Below are positions 15,041 through 23,077 of a stretch of DNA of 34,336 nucleotides, piece after piece; within the stretch, counting starts at the first letter, position 1, and each line of letters begins with the position of its first letter. A program made the position numbers and the translations under genes. Under the pieces are notes generated by a model. The model had not been told where the DNA came from and searched no databases. It worked only from the letters and a program-made list of their open reading frames with translations. Source of the DNA: Acididesulfobacillus acetoxydans (lineage in GTDB: Bacteria > Bacillota > Desulfitobacteriia > Desulfitobacteriales > Desulfitobacteriaceae); assembly GCF_900016645.1 (NCBI RefSeq), contig NZ_CDGJ01000122.1. One strand, written 5' to 3'.

Positions 15041-15619
15041 TTAGACACTCTCAAATACGGGTTTTAGATCGATGGAGAGATCCGAAAAAATAGATACTTT
15101 TACGGTGTCATCGTCCGTATATATTTCCGGCCGGCCATATCTGAGGTCCTCCTGAAGGATAAAGACTGTGACAAGCTTTCCCTCGGGTTCAACGAGCCAA
15201 TATTCCTTGACTCCGGCTTTTTCATATGTATTGAATTTGATCAGCCTGTCCATTTTCACGGAGGAGGGTGACAGAATTTCCACAATCAGATCGGGAGCGC
15301 CGTGACAGCCTAAGGCATCAATTTTAGTTTTGTCACAGACCACGGTAATGTCCGGTTCAACGACTTTTTTTATGTCCTCGTTTTTTTCTTCGCCGTTTTC
15401 CGCTAATCGCACCGAGAAAGGGGCCGGATAGACTTTGCAAGGTTTTCCGGTTAAATAGACTGCGATTTGCTTGGACAATTCCATAAGTATTTCTTGGTGC
15501 CTGGGAGAGGGTGCAGCCTGCATGCAGGCGATGCCGTCAATAATCTCCCATCGTTGGCCTTCCGGCCAGGTGAGATAGTCGGCGTAAGAGTATTTTCCTT
15601 GCTCTTGCGGTAAGGACAT
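15041..15619 (-). CDS. Uma2-family (DUF820) putative endonuclease
   Basis: The 192-residue protein belongs to the Uma2/DUF820 group with a PD-(D/E)XK-type nuclease fold. Marks are YLTWPEGQRWEIIDGIACMQAAPSPRHQ near the N-terminus, VVEPDITVVCD in the middle and APDLIVEILSPSSVKMDRLIKFNTYEKAGVKEYWLVEPE, which carries the conserved D and E residues. GGAGG lies 8 bases upstream of the ATG on the minus strand, with an extended -10 promoter behind it. It converges on the HD-GYP gene with 16 bases between stops. Base composition is AT-richer than its neighbours, consistent with horizontal acquisition. The biological role of the family is unproven. Confidence 0.9.
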   Translation of the reverse strand: MSLPQEQGKYSYADYLTWPEGQRWEIIDGIACMQAAPSPRHQEILMELSKQIAVYLTGKPCKVYPAPFSVRLAENGEEKNEDIKKVVEPDITVVCDKTKIDALGCHGAPDLIVEILSPSSVKMDRLIKFNTYEKAGVKEYWLVEPEGKLVTVFILQEDLRYGRPEIYTDDDTVKVSIFSDLSIDLKPVFESV

Positions 15620-15653
15620 GCTTTCTCCTCCCTTAAAACAACTCCTTGCAGAT

Positions 15654-15662
15654 ATTATACCA
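15654..15662 (-). promoter_or_regulatory. Extended -10 promoter for the Uma2-type gene
   Basis: On the minus strand TGGTATAAT is a perfect extended -10 element (TATAAT at 15654-15659, TG one base upstream of it), about 35 bases before the start codon. No good -35 is seen, as is usual for extended -10 promoters. Confidence 0.75.
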
Positions 15663-15878
15663 TATCTGGAATTAAGGGAAAGTATAGGATATTCGACATC
15701 TGCACGTCAAATCTAGGTGCTTATGTACATTCGGCGTTGTGGTGCGGCCTCAGTGGCGATCAAGTATGCAGGTTCATACCCCAAACCGTAATCTTTTCAG
15801 ACCACGTACTCAGGCCTCCACCCCGCCGGCGGTTTCCCTTTTCTCCCAGCCTGAGGTGTCGCCACAAAAATACCTTTG

Positions 15879-16769
15879 TCAGAACCCGTTTGTATCCTTG
15901 GCCAATTCCTCAATGGCAGTCAATGGAAGCTTAGTTGCTTGTTGTATTTGTTCTGCCGTCATTCCCATCTTGATCATTTCTCCGGCAACCTCAATCATGC
16001 CTTCCGCTCTACCTTCCGCTCTACCGTCTGTTTTCGCTGTATCCAGCAAGCCCATCTCATAGCCCAGGTAAGCCAGGTAGTCATCATAGGCACGTCTCTC
16101 TTTTTCATCCATCATCAGGTAGCCCAGTTTTTTGGCTGCCAGTAGAATCCCCGGGGATTTAAAGTCATCCCGGATCGCCCCGTGTTTGAAGAAATAGACC
16201 CACTCGTCTATGTCCTCATTGATCATGTCTTCAAATTTCTCGACATAGATCATGTAATACTCCGGGAAGACGTTTTTGCGGGTTATGCTGGGTTGGTCCA
16301 CTCCCAGCGGCGATGTTCCATGCAAGGCAAGCGGTTTTTTGGTGTGGAGTCCCACCATCTCTGTGGTACCATAATAAATGAAATCGGTATTTTCCTTTTC
16401 ATCTAAACGCATGGTATGGTAGAGGATGCTGATGGAGATGATCTTCACCACTTCGCTATAATTACTGCCAAGCTCTATGCTTTCCACTACGGCCTTGGAT
16501 GTTCCCCATAGCATTCTTTGCAGGTAATCCACTTCGCGCTGGTTCTGTATCTCAATGATAATTTGCCTTCCTTGGGAGTCAATACATTTTAAATCAACCC
16601 GGTTGAATTTCCGGTTTTCCTGCTCCCGGTTGCTTTCGCTTTCGAGGATACCTTTGACTGTGATATTTTCTTTCAGCAAGTTGGACAAAAAAGCTTCCAA
16701 TACATCGAAGTTTGCCTTGTTCCGCAGTATATATTTCATCGCCCAATCAAAGCGTACAAGTTTTTTCAT
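15879..16769 (-). CDS. Rpn-family recombination-promoting nuclease / PD-(D/E)XK transposase-like protein
   Basis: The 296-residue protein begins VRFDWAMKYILRNKANFDVLEAFLSNLLKENITVKGI, the standard N-terminus of this family. RVDLKCIDSQGRQIIIEIQNQRE carries the Asp and Glu-x-Gln of its nuclease core (~58-82). YYMIYVEKFEDMINEDIDEWVYFFKHG is a second family block. The C-terminus has a short AEGRAEGM linker repeat and a helix ending PLTAIEELAKDT. The start ATG 16769 has GGAGG upstream. It is complete and AT-rich compared with the region, which suggests recent arrival or selfish behaviour. The spacer 15720-15878 contains no supported gene. Confidence 0.92.
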   Translation of the reverse strand: MKKLVRFDWAMKYILRNKANFDVLEAFLSNLLKENITVKGILESESNREQENRKFNRVDLKCIDSQGRQIIIEIQNQREVDYLQRMLWGTSKAVVESIELGSNYSEVVKIISISILYHTMRLDEKENTDFIYYGTTEMVGLHTKKPLALHGTSPLGVDQPSITRKNVFPEYYMIYVEKFEDMINEDIDEWVYFFKHGAIRDDFKSPGILLAAKKLGYLMMDEKERRAYDDYLAYLGYEMGLLDTAKTDGRAEGRAEGMIEVAGEMIKMGMTAEQIQQATKLPLTAIEELAKDTNGF

Positions 16770-16929
16770 GGGTTACGCCGCCTCCATCTAAATGTTTTTC
16801 TAAGTTCAAAGTTAAATGCTTCTCAAGCCTAAGTATAGTATAGCGCGGGTAGGCTGTAGAGAGCAATCAGCACGTGATGGGTATTTTCTGCGCCCACTCT
16901 ACCGGGCCATTCGGCAGATTACGGGGTAT

Positions 16930-16946
16930 CCCCTCTTGCAGAGGGG
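16930..16946 (-). terminator. Hairpin downstream of rsmF, weak terminator candidate
   Basis: CCCCTCT (16930-16936) and AGAGGGG (16940-16946) form a perfect 7-bp stem with a 3-base loop, 11 bases past the rsmF stop. No T run follows on the minus strand. The spacer 16770-16956 holds nothing else I can name. Confidence 0.35.
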
Positions 16947-16956
16947 CCAGATAAGC

Positions 16957-18519
16957 TTAATGATTCGTTCGAAGTTCTTTGGGGTAGTGGTTTTTGATTT
17001 GTCCGGCAACTTTCTTGGCCCAGCCCAGGGGGAACTCATCGACCCCAACGAGCATCCAGCCGTCCGGGCCGGGTTCTGTCCACGACTCTCCACGCAGGTA
17101 CAGCCGAAGGCGCGGATCGGACGGCGACAGGGATAGATAACAGGAAACGTCTTGAGGGCTCAGCGTATGAGCGAGCGCTTGACCCGGCTGAAAACGGCCG
17201 GGTTTCACTTCGCCCAGATGGAGTCCGGGCCGGACGATATGCAGTCCCTCCAGGGAGACCTCCGGGGCGGGGTTTAAGTAGAGGTGGCTGCCGAAGTGGA
17301 GGTAAGAGCTTGGGTTGGATGCACCGGGAAGAAGCGATAAGATGGCAGAGAGATCGTGAGGGAAGATGGCCCCGGCAAAGGAGAAAAATGCTTCCTGACC
17401 GGAAAGCGCAGATCCGGCGCGGGATTGCGTGCGGGTCGACGTACGGGGTAAATTGCCAGGTTTCTTCTGATCTGACACTTGGGGAAACTCGTCGAAGCGC
17501 GTACGGCGTGACCCACGAACAGCGAATTCAGTGGAGTGTGGGCGTCCCAAGGAGATATTCTCAGAGCGTCGCTGGCACCGGGAAGCATCTTCAGAACGGC
17601 TATCGCGCCGAGAGGTGCTCACAGAGGCTTCTTTGCGCAGGACAGCGACAAAGTGTCCTTCTCCCCGGAGACGATGGGGATAGAGGCGAACCGCTCCGGG
17701 CAGCTGAGGGGAATGGATAAAATCGGGTGCCGGATCAGATAGTTCCAAGGGGGAGAATTCCGGATGCTTGGCCAGGAAGTTGAGGATAGTCTGTTCGTTT
17801 TCAGCGGGAGAGAAGGTGCAAGTGGAATAAACCAAGCGCCCTCCGGGCTTGAGCAAACGGGCGGCCGACTCCAGGATCAGAGTTTGGCGTTGAGCGCAGG
17901 CCCGGACACTCTCAGGAGACCATTCGCGCACGGCGGAGGGGTCTTTGCGGAACATTCCTTCCCCCGAACAGGGTGCGTCAAGGAGCAAACGGTCGAAATA
18001 TCCGGGCAGACGTTCCGCCAAATGCTGAGGAGATTCATTGGAAACGATCGTGTTGCAAGATCCCCAGCGGTCTAGGTTCAGAGCCAGGACCCGGGCGCGC
18101 GAAGGGTTGATTTCATTGGCCCAGAGGAGCCCTCTTTGCTGCAGTAAAGAAGCGATCTGCGTGGATTTCCCGCCGGGTGCGGCGGCCAAGTCCAGGATCC
18201 GTTCACCGGGTCGGGGGTCCAGATAGGTGACGGCAGCCATGGCCGAAGGCTCCTGCAGGTAGTAAACCCCCGCCGTGTGGTAAGGATGCTGCCCCAGCTG
18301 CTCGGTGTAGTCATAGTAAAAGCCGTCTTTCACCCAAGGGATGGGGTCAAGGGTGAAGAGTCCGCGCTGCAGAAAAGCCTCGGAAGTGAGTTTCAGGGTA
18401 TTGATCCGAAGTCCGTTGGTGCGGGGGGATTCGTAGGAGGCGGCAAAAGCGGGATACTCCGCGCCCAGCAAAGCCGACATGCGCTCCAGGAAAGATTGTG
18501 GTAAAATAAAAGTGGTCAT
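16957..18519 (-). CDS. rsmF: RsmF/NOL1-NOP2-Sun family rRNA cytosine-C5 methyltransferase with a low-complexity insert
   Basis: The 520-residue protein methylates a cytosine of 16S rRNA using S-adenosylmethionine. The SAM site is ILDLAAAPGGKSTQIA (~108-123). The two catalytic cysteines are in DAPCSGEGMF (Cys184) and YSTCTFSPAENE (Cys234). The C-terminal ~140 residues, with the end FPLGWAKKVAGQIKNHYPKELR, are the RsmF RNA-binding/PUA-like domain. Between them residues ~296-374 form a Ser/Arg-rich, low-complexity insertion, so the protein is ~70-80 residues longer than usual (about 440-460). AAAGGAG lies ten bases upstream of the ATG and an extended -10 promoter precedes it. Confidence 0.93.
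   Translation of the reverse strand: MTTFILPQSFLERMSALLGAEYPAFAASYESPRTNGLRINTLKLTSEAFLQRGLFTLDPIPWVKDGFYYDYTEQLGQHPYHTAGVYYLQEPSAMAAVTYLDPRPGERILDLAAAPGGKSTQIASLLQQRGLLWANEINPSRARVLALNLDRWGSCNTIVSNESPQHLAERLPGYFDRLLLDAPCSGEGMFRKDPSAVREWSPESVRACAQRQTLILESAARLLKPGGRLVYSTCTFSPAENEQTILNFLAKHPEFSPLELSDPAPDFIHSPQLPGAVRLYPHRLRGEGHFVAVLRKEASVSTSRRDSRSEDASRCQRRSENISLGRPHSTEFAVRGSRRTRFDEFPQVSDQKKPGNLPRTSTRTQSRAGSALSGQEAFFSFAGAIFPHDLSAILSLLPGASNPSSYLHFGSHLYLNPAPEVSLEGLHIVRPGLHLGEVKPGRFQPGQALAHTLSPQDVSCYLSLSPSDPRLRLYLRGESWTEPGPDGWMLVGVDEFPLGWAKKVAGQIKNHYPKELRTNH
17400..17634 (-). other. In-frame low-complexity insertion inside rsmF
   Basis: This stretch encodes ~78 residues rich in Ser, Arg, Glu and Thr (for example STSRRDSRSEDASRCQRRSE, then RTSTRTQSRAGS). 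It lies exactly between the methyltransferase domain (ending GEGHFVAVLRKE) and the C-terminal domain (starting FFSFAGAIFPHDL). Neither flanking domain is interrupted and no stop codon is introduced. Confidence 0.75.
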
Positions 18520-18557
18520 TTTTTGAACTCCTTTGGTGGTTCCGGTTCTTGCGTGTT

Positions 18558-18566
18558 ATTATACCA
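18558..18566 (-). promoter_or_regulatory. Extended -10 promoter for rsmF
   Basis: TGGTATAAT reads on the minus strand with TATAAT at 18558-18563, 38 bases upstream of the rsmF start. No recognisable -35. Confidence 0.75.
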
Positions 18567-18682
18567 GATCAATTTGTGTCACACACGGAGCCGGGGGAGA
18601 CACAGGGAGTGGAGCACCAGGGAGCGATAACTGAATTTTTACAACAGTTGAATTCTTAGTACCAAACTGAGGGGGTTGAGGA

Positions 18683-20890
18683 ATGAAAGAGATATTGTGG
18701 CAGCCATCAGGGGAGCGGGTGAAGAAGGCGAACATGACGCGTTTCCGTGAATTCGTCAATGTTAAATTCGCTCTGGCCCTCAAGAACTATGATGAGTTGT
18801 ATCAGTGGTCCATCACGGAGATACCCTCTTTCTGGGCCGCCATGTGGGAATTCGGGGGTCTTATCGCTTCCCAACCGTATGAGGAGGTCTTAACGAACGG
18901 AGAGGACATGTTGAATGCCCGTTGGTTTACAGGAGCAACCCTGAACTTTGCGGAGAACCTCCTGCGCTTTCGTGATGACCATACTGCGCTCATCTTCAAA
19001 GGAGAAGCCACTGAGGCAGTGCGTAAGAGCTATGCGGAACTCTATCATGAGGTAGCGAGGCTGAGCCGGGCTCTGCGCCGGATAGGGGTGACGGTGGGGG
19101 ATCGCGTGGCCGGATTTATGCCTAATCTCATGGAGACCGTGGTGGCCATGCTGGCCGCGACCAGTATCGGAGCGGTCTGGTCTTCCTGTTCACCGGATTT
19201 TGGCATCAAAGGGGTGCTGGATCGTTTCGGCCAGATTCAGCCTAAGGTTCTCTTTAGTGCCAACGGCTATTATTACAATGGGAAAGAACATGATTCCTTG
19301 GGGAAAGTGCAGGAGCTTCTCAAAGCGATTCCCAGTATCGAACAGGTTATCATTGTTCCTTATCTTAGAGACTCTAAAGTAAACTCTGCTTTAGCGGAGA
19401 TACCGAAGGCGTTGTTTTATGCGGATTTCCTCGCGGAAGGCGGCGTGAAGCGTCGGGAAAATACAGCGGGTACGGAAAGCGCAGAACGTGGGAAGAGAGG
19501 AGGGAGTTCAGACCCGGAGGGGACTTGGGGCGCAGAGAACGTGAAGAACTGGGGAAGCGTGAAGAAGGCAGAAGAGGTAAAAGGTACGAACAGTGCTGAA
19601 AGTACGGAGCATGAAAACCGTACTCTGAGAAGAGAGACTATAGGCACTACGCAGGGTACGGAGGATGAACAGAGTCCGGAAAGCATTGACAGAATCGAGT
19701 TTGCGCAGCTTCCCTTTGCCCATCCGGTCTACATCATGTACTCTTCGGGGACGACCGGCGTGCCGAAGGGGATCGTGCACGGGGCCGGGGGGTTGCTGCT
19801 TCAGCACCGCAAGGAACATCTGCTGCACACGGATTTGCGGCGGGAGGATGTTTTTTTCTATTTTACCACCTGCAGCTGGATGATGTGGAATTGGCTGGTC
19901 GGCGGCCTGGGGGTGGGGGCGACGCTGGTCTTGTATGACGGTTCACCGTTCTATCCGGATCCGGGGGTGCTCTGGCAGCTTGTGCAAGATGAGGGGATTA
20001 CCGTGTTCGGTACGAGCGCCAAATACTTAGCCTCCTTGGAAAACGCCGGGGTTAAGCCGGGTACCCGCTATGACCTAAGCACTCTGAGAATGATCTTATC
20101 CACCGGCTCACCCTTACCGGTGGAAGGATTCCGCTATGTTTACCGGGAGATAAAACAGGATCTCTGTCTCTCTTCCATCACCGGGGGAACGGATTTGGTT
20201 TCCTGTTTCGGTCTGGGCAATCCTACGGGGCCGGTGATTGCCGGCGAAGTACAGTGCCGCGGTTTGGGGATGAAGGTCGAGAGTTATGATCCCGAGGGGA
20301 AACCGCTGCTGGAACAGAAAGGGGAATTGGTCTGCAGTGCGCCTTTCCCCGCTCAGCCGATCTATTTCTGGAATGATCCGGAAAGGAGGAGGTATGAGAA
20401 AGCGTACTTCGGCGTCTATCCGGGCGTCTGGCGCCATGGGGATTTCATCGAGATCACAGATTCCGGCGGCGTGATTGTCTATGGGCGTTCGGATGCAACA
20501 TTGAATCCCGGCGGGGTGAGAATCGGAACCGCGGAGATCTATCGGCCGGTGGAGAGTTTGCCTGAGGTTCTGGACAGTTTGGTGATCGGGCAAAAGTGGG
20601 ACAACGATATTAGGGTCATCCTGTTTGTTAAACTGGCGGAACCCGAAGCGCATCTGACTGAGGCCCTTAAAGAAAAAATCAAGAGGGTTATCCGGGAAAA
20701 TACCACACCCCGGCACGTCCCGGCCAAGATCCTGCAAATCGCGGATATTCCTTATACCATGAACGGTAAAAAAGTGGAGCTGGCGGTCTACAATATCATC
20801 CACAACGAGCCGGTGCTGAACCGGGAGGCGTTAGGGAATCCGGAAGCACTGGAATTGTATCGGGATCTGCCGGAATTGCAAATGGAGTAA
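18683..20890 (+). CDS. Acetoacetyl-CoA synthetase (acetoacetate-CoA ligase) with a low-complexity insert
   Basis: The 735-residue ANL-superfamily enzyme activates acetoacetate (or a similar acid) to its CoA thioester through an acyl-adenylate. The N-terminus (FREFVNVKFALALKNYDELYQWSITEIPSFW), LNFAENLL, MYSSGTTGVPKGIVHGAGGLL (P-loop-like AMP motif), TTCSWMMWNWLVGGL, ITGGTDLVSCF and VIVYGRSDATLNPGGVRIGTAEIY identify the family. The catalytic Lys of the C-terminal domain is in TMNGKKVELAV. Typical length is ~650-660; the excess is an insertion at ~253-338 before the AMP motif. ATG 18683 follows GGGGGTTGAGGA. It lies divergent from rsmF. Confidence 0.94.
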   Translation: MKEILWQPSGERVKKANMTRFREFVNVKFALALKNYDELYQWSITEIPSFWAAMWEFGGLIASQPYEEVLTNGEDMLNARWFTGATLNFAENLLRFRDDHTALIFKGEATEAVRKSYAELYHEVARLSRALRRIGVTVGDRVAGFMPNLMETVVAMLAATSIGAVWSSCSPDFGIKGVLDRFGQIQPKVLFSANGYYYNGKEHDSLGKVQELLKAIPSIEQVIIVPYLRDSKVNSALAEIPKALFYADFLAEGGVKRRENTAGTESAERGKRGGSSDPEGTWGAENVKNWGSVKKAEEVKGTNSAESTEHENRTLRRETIGTTQGTEDEQSPESIDRIEFAQLPFAHPVYIMYSSGTTGVPKGIVHGAGGLLLQHRKEHLLHTDLRREDVFFYFTTCSWMMWNWLVGGLGVGATLVLYDGSPFYPDPGVLWQLVQDEGITVFGTSAKYLASLENAGVKPGTRYDLSTLRMILSTGSPLPVEGFRYVYREIKQDLCLSSITGGTDLVSCFGLGNPTGPVIAGEVQCRGLGMKVESYDPEGKPLLEQKGELVCSAPFPAQPIYFWNDPERRRYEKAYFGVYPGVWRHGDFIEITDSGGVIVYGRSDATLNPGGVRIGTAEIYRPVESLPEVLDSLVIGQKWDNDIRVILFVKLAEPEAHLTEALKEKIKRVIRENTTPRHVPAKILQIADIPYTMNGKKVELAVYNIIHNEPVLNREALGNPEALELYRDLPELQME
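19438..19695 (+). other. In-frame low-complexity insertion inside acetoacetyl-CoA synthetase
   Basis: About 86 codons (residues ~253-338) rich in Glu, Gly, Thr, Ser, Lys and Asn with recurring words such as GTESAER, GTNSAESTEHE and GTEDEQSPES. It sits in a surface linker between KALFYADFLAEG and FAQLPFAHPVYIMYSSG, which are normally nearly adjacent. The reading frame is kept and there are no stops. Confidence 0.78.
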
Positions 20891-20927
20891 GCATTCGGTC
20901 AAGGAATTTGCGAGAAGATGAGGTCAA

Positions 20928-20966
20928 GCGTAGGGCTCACCTGTGAGATATAGGTGAGCCCTACGC
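20928..20966 (+). terminator. Long inverted repeat after the acetoacetyl-CoA synthetase gene, terminator-like
   Basis: A perfect 15-bp stem (GCGTAGGGCTCACCT at 20928-20942, its complement at 20952-20966) with loop GTGAGATAT, 37 bases after the stop codon. There is no T run, so it may be a transcript-end stabiliser rather than an intrinsic terminator. Confidence 0.6.
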
Positions 20967-21004
20967 CGCGTTGTTGAACTTATTCTTCACTGAGACATTG
21001 ATCC

Positions 21005-21496
21005 TATAAGGCCTTGCACGTCGTGATTGTCCAGGCGGATCCTTATTCGCCCAAAGTCAAGATTTGGTCCTCGGCCCAGTCTCCTTTTGCGGTACGGAAT
21101 TTAATGGCCAAGGCCTTCGGTATTTCCCGGGCGGATATCACCGTGGTGGTGACGGGCCTTTTGGGGCTCGCGGACTGGGGGAGGCGGTGCGGAGAACTCC
21201 ATCATCCTTTCCACTATGTCTATCGTAAATGCGGGAGCCGGGATTTTGCGGAGGTCCCTTTGCGCGGAGAGGCAGTCCTGCTCACCTGGACCAAAGTTTA
21301 CAACCTGCCGGAAGGCTATATGAAACCCTCTCTCGGTTTCGGCATCGTGCAGTTCGCGAATGGCCTCAGGGTGGCCGGGCAGCTCGAGGTCGATCAACCC
21401 GAATTCGGAATGAAAGTGCGCGCTGCGGTCGATGTGGTCCGGGAGGGGGTAGGCGAAGATTACTGCGGTTTTATCTTCAAGCCCCTGGAAGGGTGA
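21005..21496 (+). pseudogene. Chimeric remnant: xanthine dehydrogenase-type fragment fused to a DUF35 OB-fold protein
   Basis: One open frame joins two unrelated pieces. The first ~50 residues (VIVQADPYSPKVKIWSSAQSPFAVRNLMAKAFGIS, given as the segment PKVKIWSSAQSPFAVRNLMA) resemble an internal part of the molybdopterin subunit of xanthine dehydrogenase-type enzymes. From ~60 on it is a DUF35-type protein: RKCGSRDFAEVPLRG, LTWTKVYNLPEGYMKP, GIVQFANGLRVAGQLE and a FIFKP end. The zinc ribbon keeps only one Cys of each pair (RRCG, YRKC). No ribosome binding site precedes TTG 21014; ATG 21104 is the first ATG. I read it as a deletion fusion, probably nonfunctional, though the frame is intact. The gap 21497-21719 holds no supported gene. 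Confidence 0.7.
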
Positions 21497-21719
21497 CGGG
21501 TTTTTAGGAAGGTTTCCCGGGGAGGTAAAAGGGGTCCGGCAAAGATGTGCCGGGTTGTCCTCCGATCCTCCCCGCCGGCCCCGATGCTCTGTTGGCAGGG
21601 CAGCGAGCGATAAGGGGGTATGCTTATGAGGGTTTGAGTACGGTGTTCACTGTCGCCAGGGGAAGGACAGCCGGTAAGAGCAGGAAGGAACCCAAGTTAT
21701 TTTTTGAGGGGGTCTGGAA

Positions 21720-21864
21720 ATGCTGATGAAAAAGATCTATGACATTGAAGATGTCCCTCCGCTCAGTAAAGCGGTGCCTTTGTCTTTTCAACATGTTTTC
21801 GTTCGGCGCGACGATCCTCGTCCCGCTGCTCACGAAAATGGATCCATCCGGGGTCTCAGCCTTA
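21720..21864 (+). pseudogene. Remnant of an NCS2 (uracil/xanthine) permease, frameshifted and truncated
   Basis: ATG 21720, preceded by GAGGGGG, encodes MKKIYDIEDVPPLSKAVPLSFQHVF, the start of a nucleobase:cation symporter-2 transporter. Near 21797 the similarity moves to another frame, giving FGATILVPLLTKMDPSGVSAL, the next conserved block of this family (FGATVLVPLL...DP). Similarity then stops and the remaining ~400 residues with the other membrane segments are absent. A frameshift plus a large deletion therefore inactivated it. With the xanthine dehydrogenase fragment upstream it points to a lost purine-catabolism locus. Confidence 0.82.
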
Positions 21865-21948
21865 AGTCGGCGGAAAATCGGCTTAATTTGCAAATTGGTT
21901 TAAAGGTCCGCAGGATCTTGCATGAAAAGGAAAATTGAAAGGGACGCT

Positions 21949-21976
21949 TTTCAAAACGCGAATTCCTGTCTACAAT
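21949..21976 (+). promoter_or_regulatory. Possible promoter for the P-loop protein gene
   Basis: TTTTCA (21949-21954), a 16-base spacer and TACAAT (21971-21976) sit just before the ribosome binding site, so the transcript leader would be very short. Weak match. Confidence 0.3.
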
Positions 21977-21990
21977 AAGGGAGAAAGTAG

Positions 21991-22941
21991 GTGGGAGTTT
22001 TGGCCACGACCTTTGTGCATGAGCATCTGATGCAAGCGGTTTATTTTGCGCCACGGGGAAAGAAACGCCTGCTTTTTCTGGGAACTAATCTGCAGCAGCG
22101 CTACCTCAGCCCCGAAGACAAACTGATAGGCTTTCTGGGGGATGCCGGGGCGGGAAAGTCCCTGCTCATTCGGGGCATGTTCCCGGGTCTTGAATTGACA
22201 AATGATGACGACGGGATCAATGTCCGTCCGCTTCCTCTTCTGGAAGATGCGCAGAGGGGGCATTTCCGCTGCCATACCTATCACTTGGATGTCCGTTTCG
22301 AATCCGCTTTTACCCAGCCCTGGATGATTGCCGATGCCATTAAGGCGGCCATCATGAAAGGGCACCGGGTGGTCGTCGAGCATTTCGATTTGGTCTATCC
22401 CTTTTTGAACGTCAACGCGGAGGTCCTGATCGGGGTGGGCGAGGAAGTGATCGTCATGCGCCCTACGGTCTTTGGACCGGAACCCAAAGGAATCACCGAT
22501 ATCGTCTTCGAGTCGATTAAGTATCGCCGGATGGCACACAGTGCGGAAGATTTGACTTCTATGATTCTGGAAGAGATGGGTCTTGATAAACCGGAGATCC
22601 ACAGTGATATTAAGCACGGTTTTGTCCTTGAGTCTCAGTTCAAACCGGATATTGATCTGGACCTGGTGGAACAGAGAGTTCACCAACTGATCAAAGCGGA
22701 TCTGCCTATTTGTTTCGCGGATGACGAACACATTCGGGTGGGGGAGACGATGTACCCTTGTACCGGGCCGCGCATTCATATCCGCCGCACCGGTGAAATC
22801 AAGGGCTTTCGTTTGCTGAAGGAGTTTCGTTATGACCCTATCCAAAATCTCTACACCATCGCGGGGATTGTCGGGGATAACCCGACTCCGACTCGTTCTT
22901 TGGACCTCATGGGGCCGGAATACCCGATCAAGGAGCGGTGA
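21991..22941 (+). CDS. P-loop NTPase, 'alanyl-tRNA synthetase second additional domain' family
   Basis: The 316-residue protein has a Walker A motif, GDAGAGKS at ~50-57, inside KLIGFLGDAGAGKSLLIRGMFPGLELTNDDDGINVRPLPL. The pattern resembles a clostridial family that databases label by an alanyl-tRNA synthetase additional domain; the name is not a function, and I recall it rather than having searched it. Further features are VVVEHFDLVYPFL, which looks like a kinase-type strand, and a C-terminal half with IHIRRTGEIKGFRLLKEF. No membrane segment. GTG 21991 has GGGAGA seven bases upstream. It follows remnants of purine metabolism genes, so a nucleotide- or molybdenum-enzyme-related role is possible but unproven. 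Confidence 0.72.
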   Translation: MGVLATTFVHEHLMQAVYFAPRGKKRLLFLGTNLQQRYLSPEDKLIGFLGDAGAGKSLLIRGMFPGLELTNDDDGINVRPLPLLEDAQRGHFRCHTYHLDVRFESAFTQPWMIADAIKAAIMKGHRVVVEHFDLVYPFLNVNAEVLIGVGEEVIVMRPTVFGPEPKGITDIVFESIKYRRMAHSAEDLTSMILEEMGLDKPEIHSDIKHGFVLESQFKPDIDLDLVEQRVHQLIKADLPICFADDEHIRVGETMYPCTGPRIHIRRTGEIKGFRLLKEFRYDPIQNLYTIAGIVGDNPTPTRSLDLMGPEYPIKER

Positions 22942-23077
22942 CGAAAGGGCCGCTCGCAGTCTGAGCCGGCATCTGACCTGAGTGTCGGATTCTGCCGGGT
23001 GCGGACGTGCACAACCTTTCAGAGCGTTGATCTTACGCTATCGCCCCGATAAAAATGCCGATATTTGATATGACGCC

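Noticed and set aside
15736..15870. MITE-like element with imperfect terminal inverted repeats (TTGTGG-N5-CCTCAG)
   Set aside because: Two six-base matches separated by mismatches are too weak, no target-site duplication is visible and no second copy occurs in the window.
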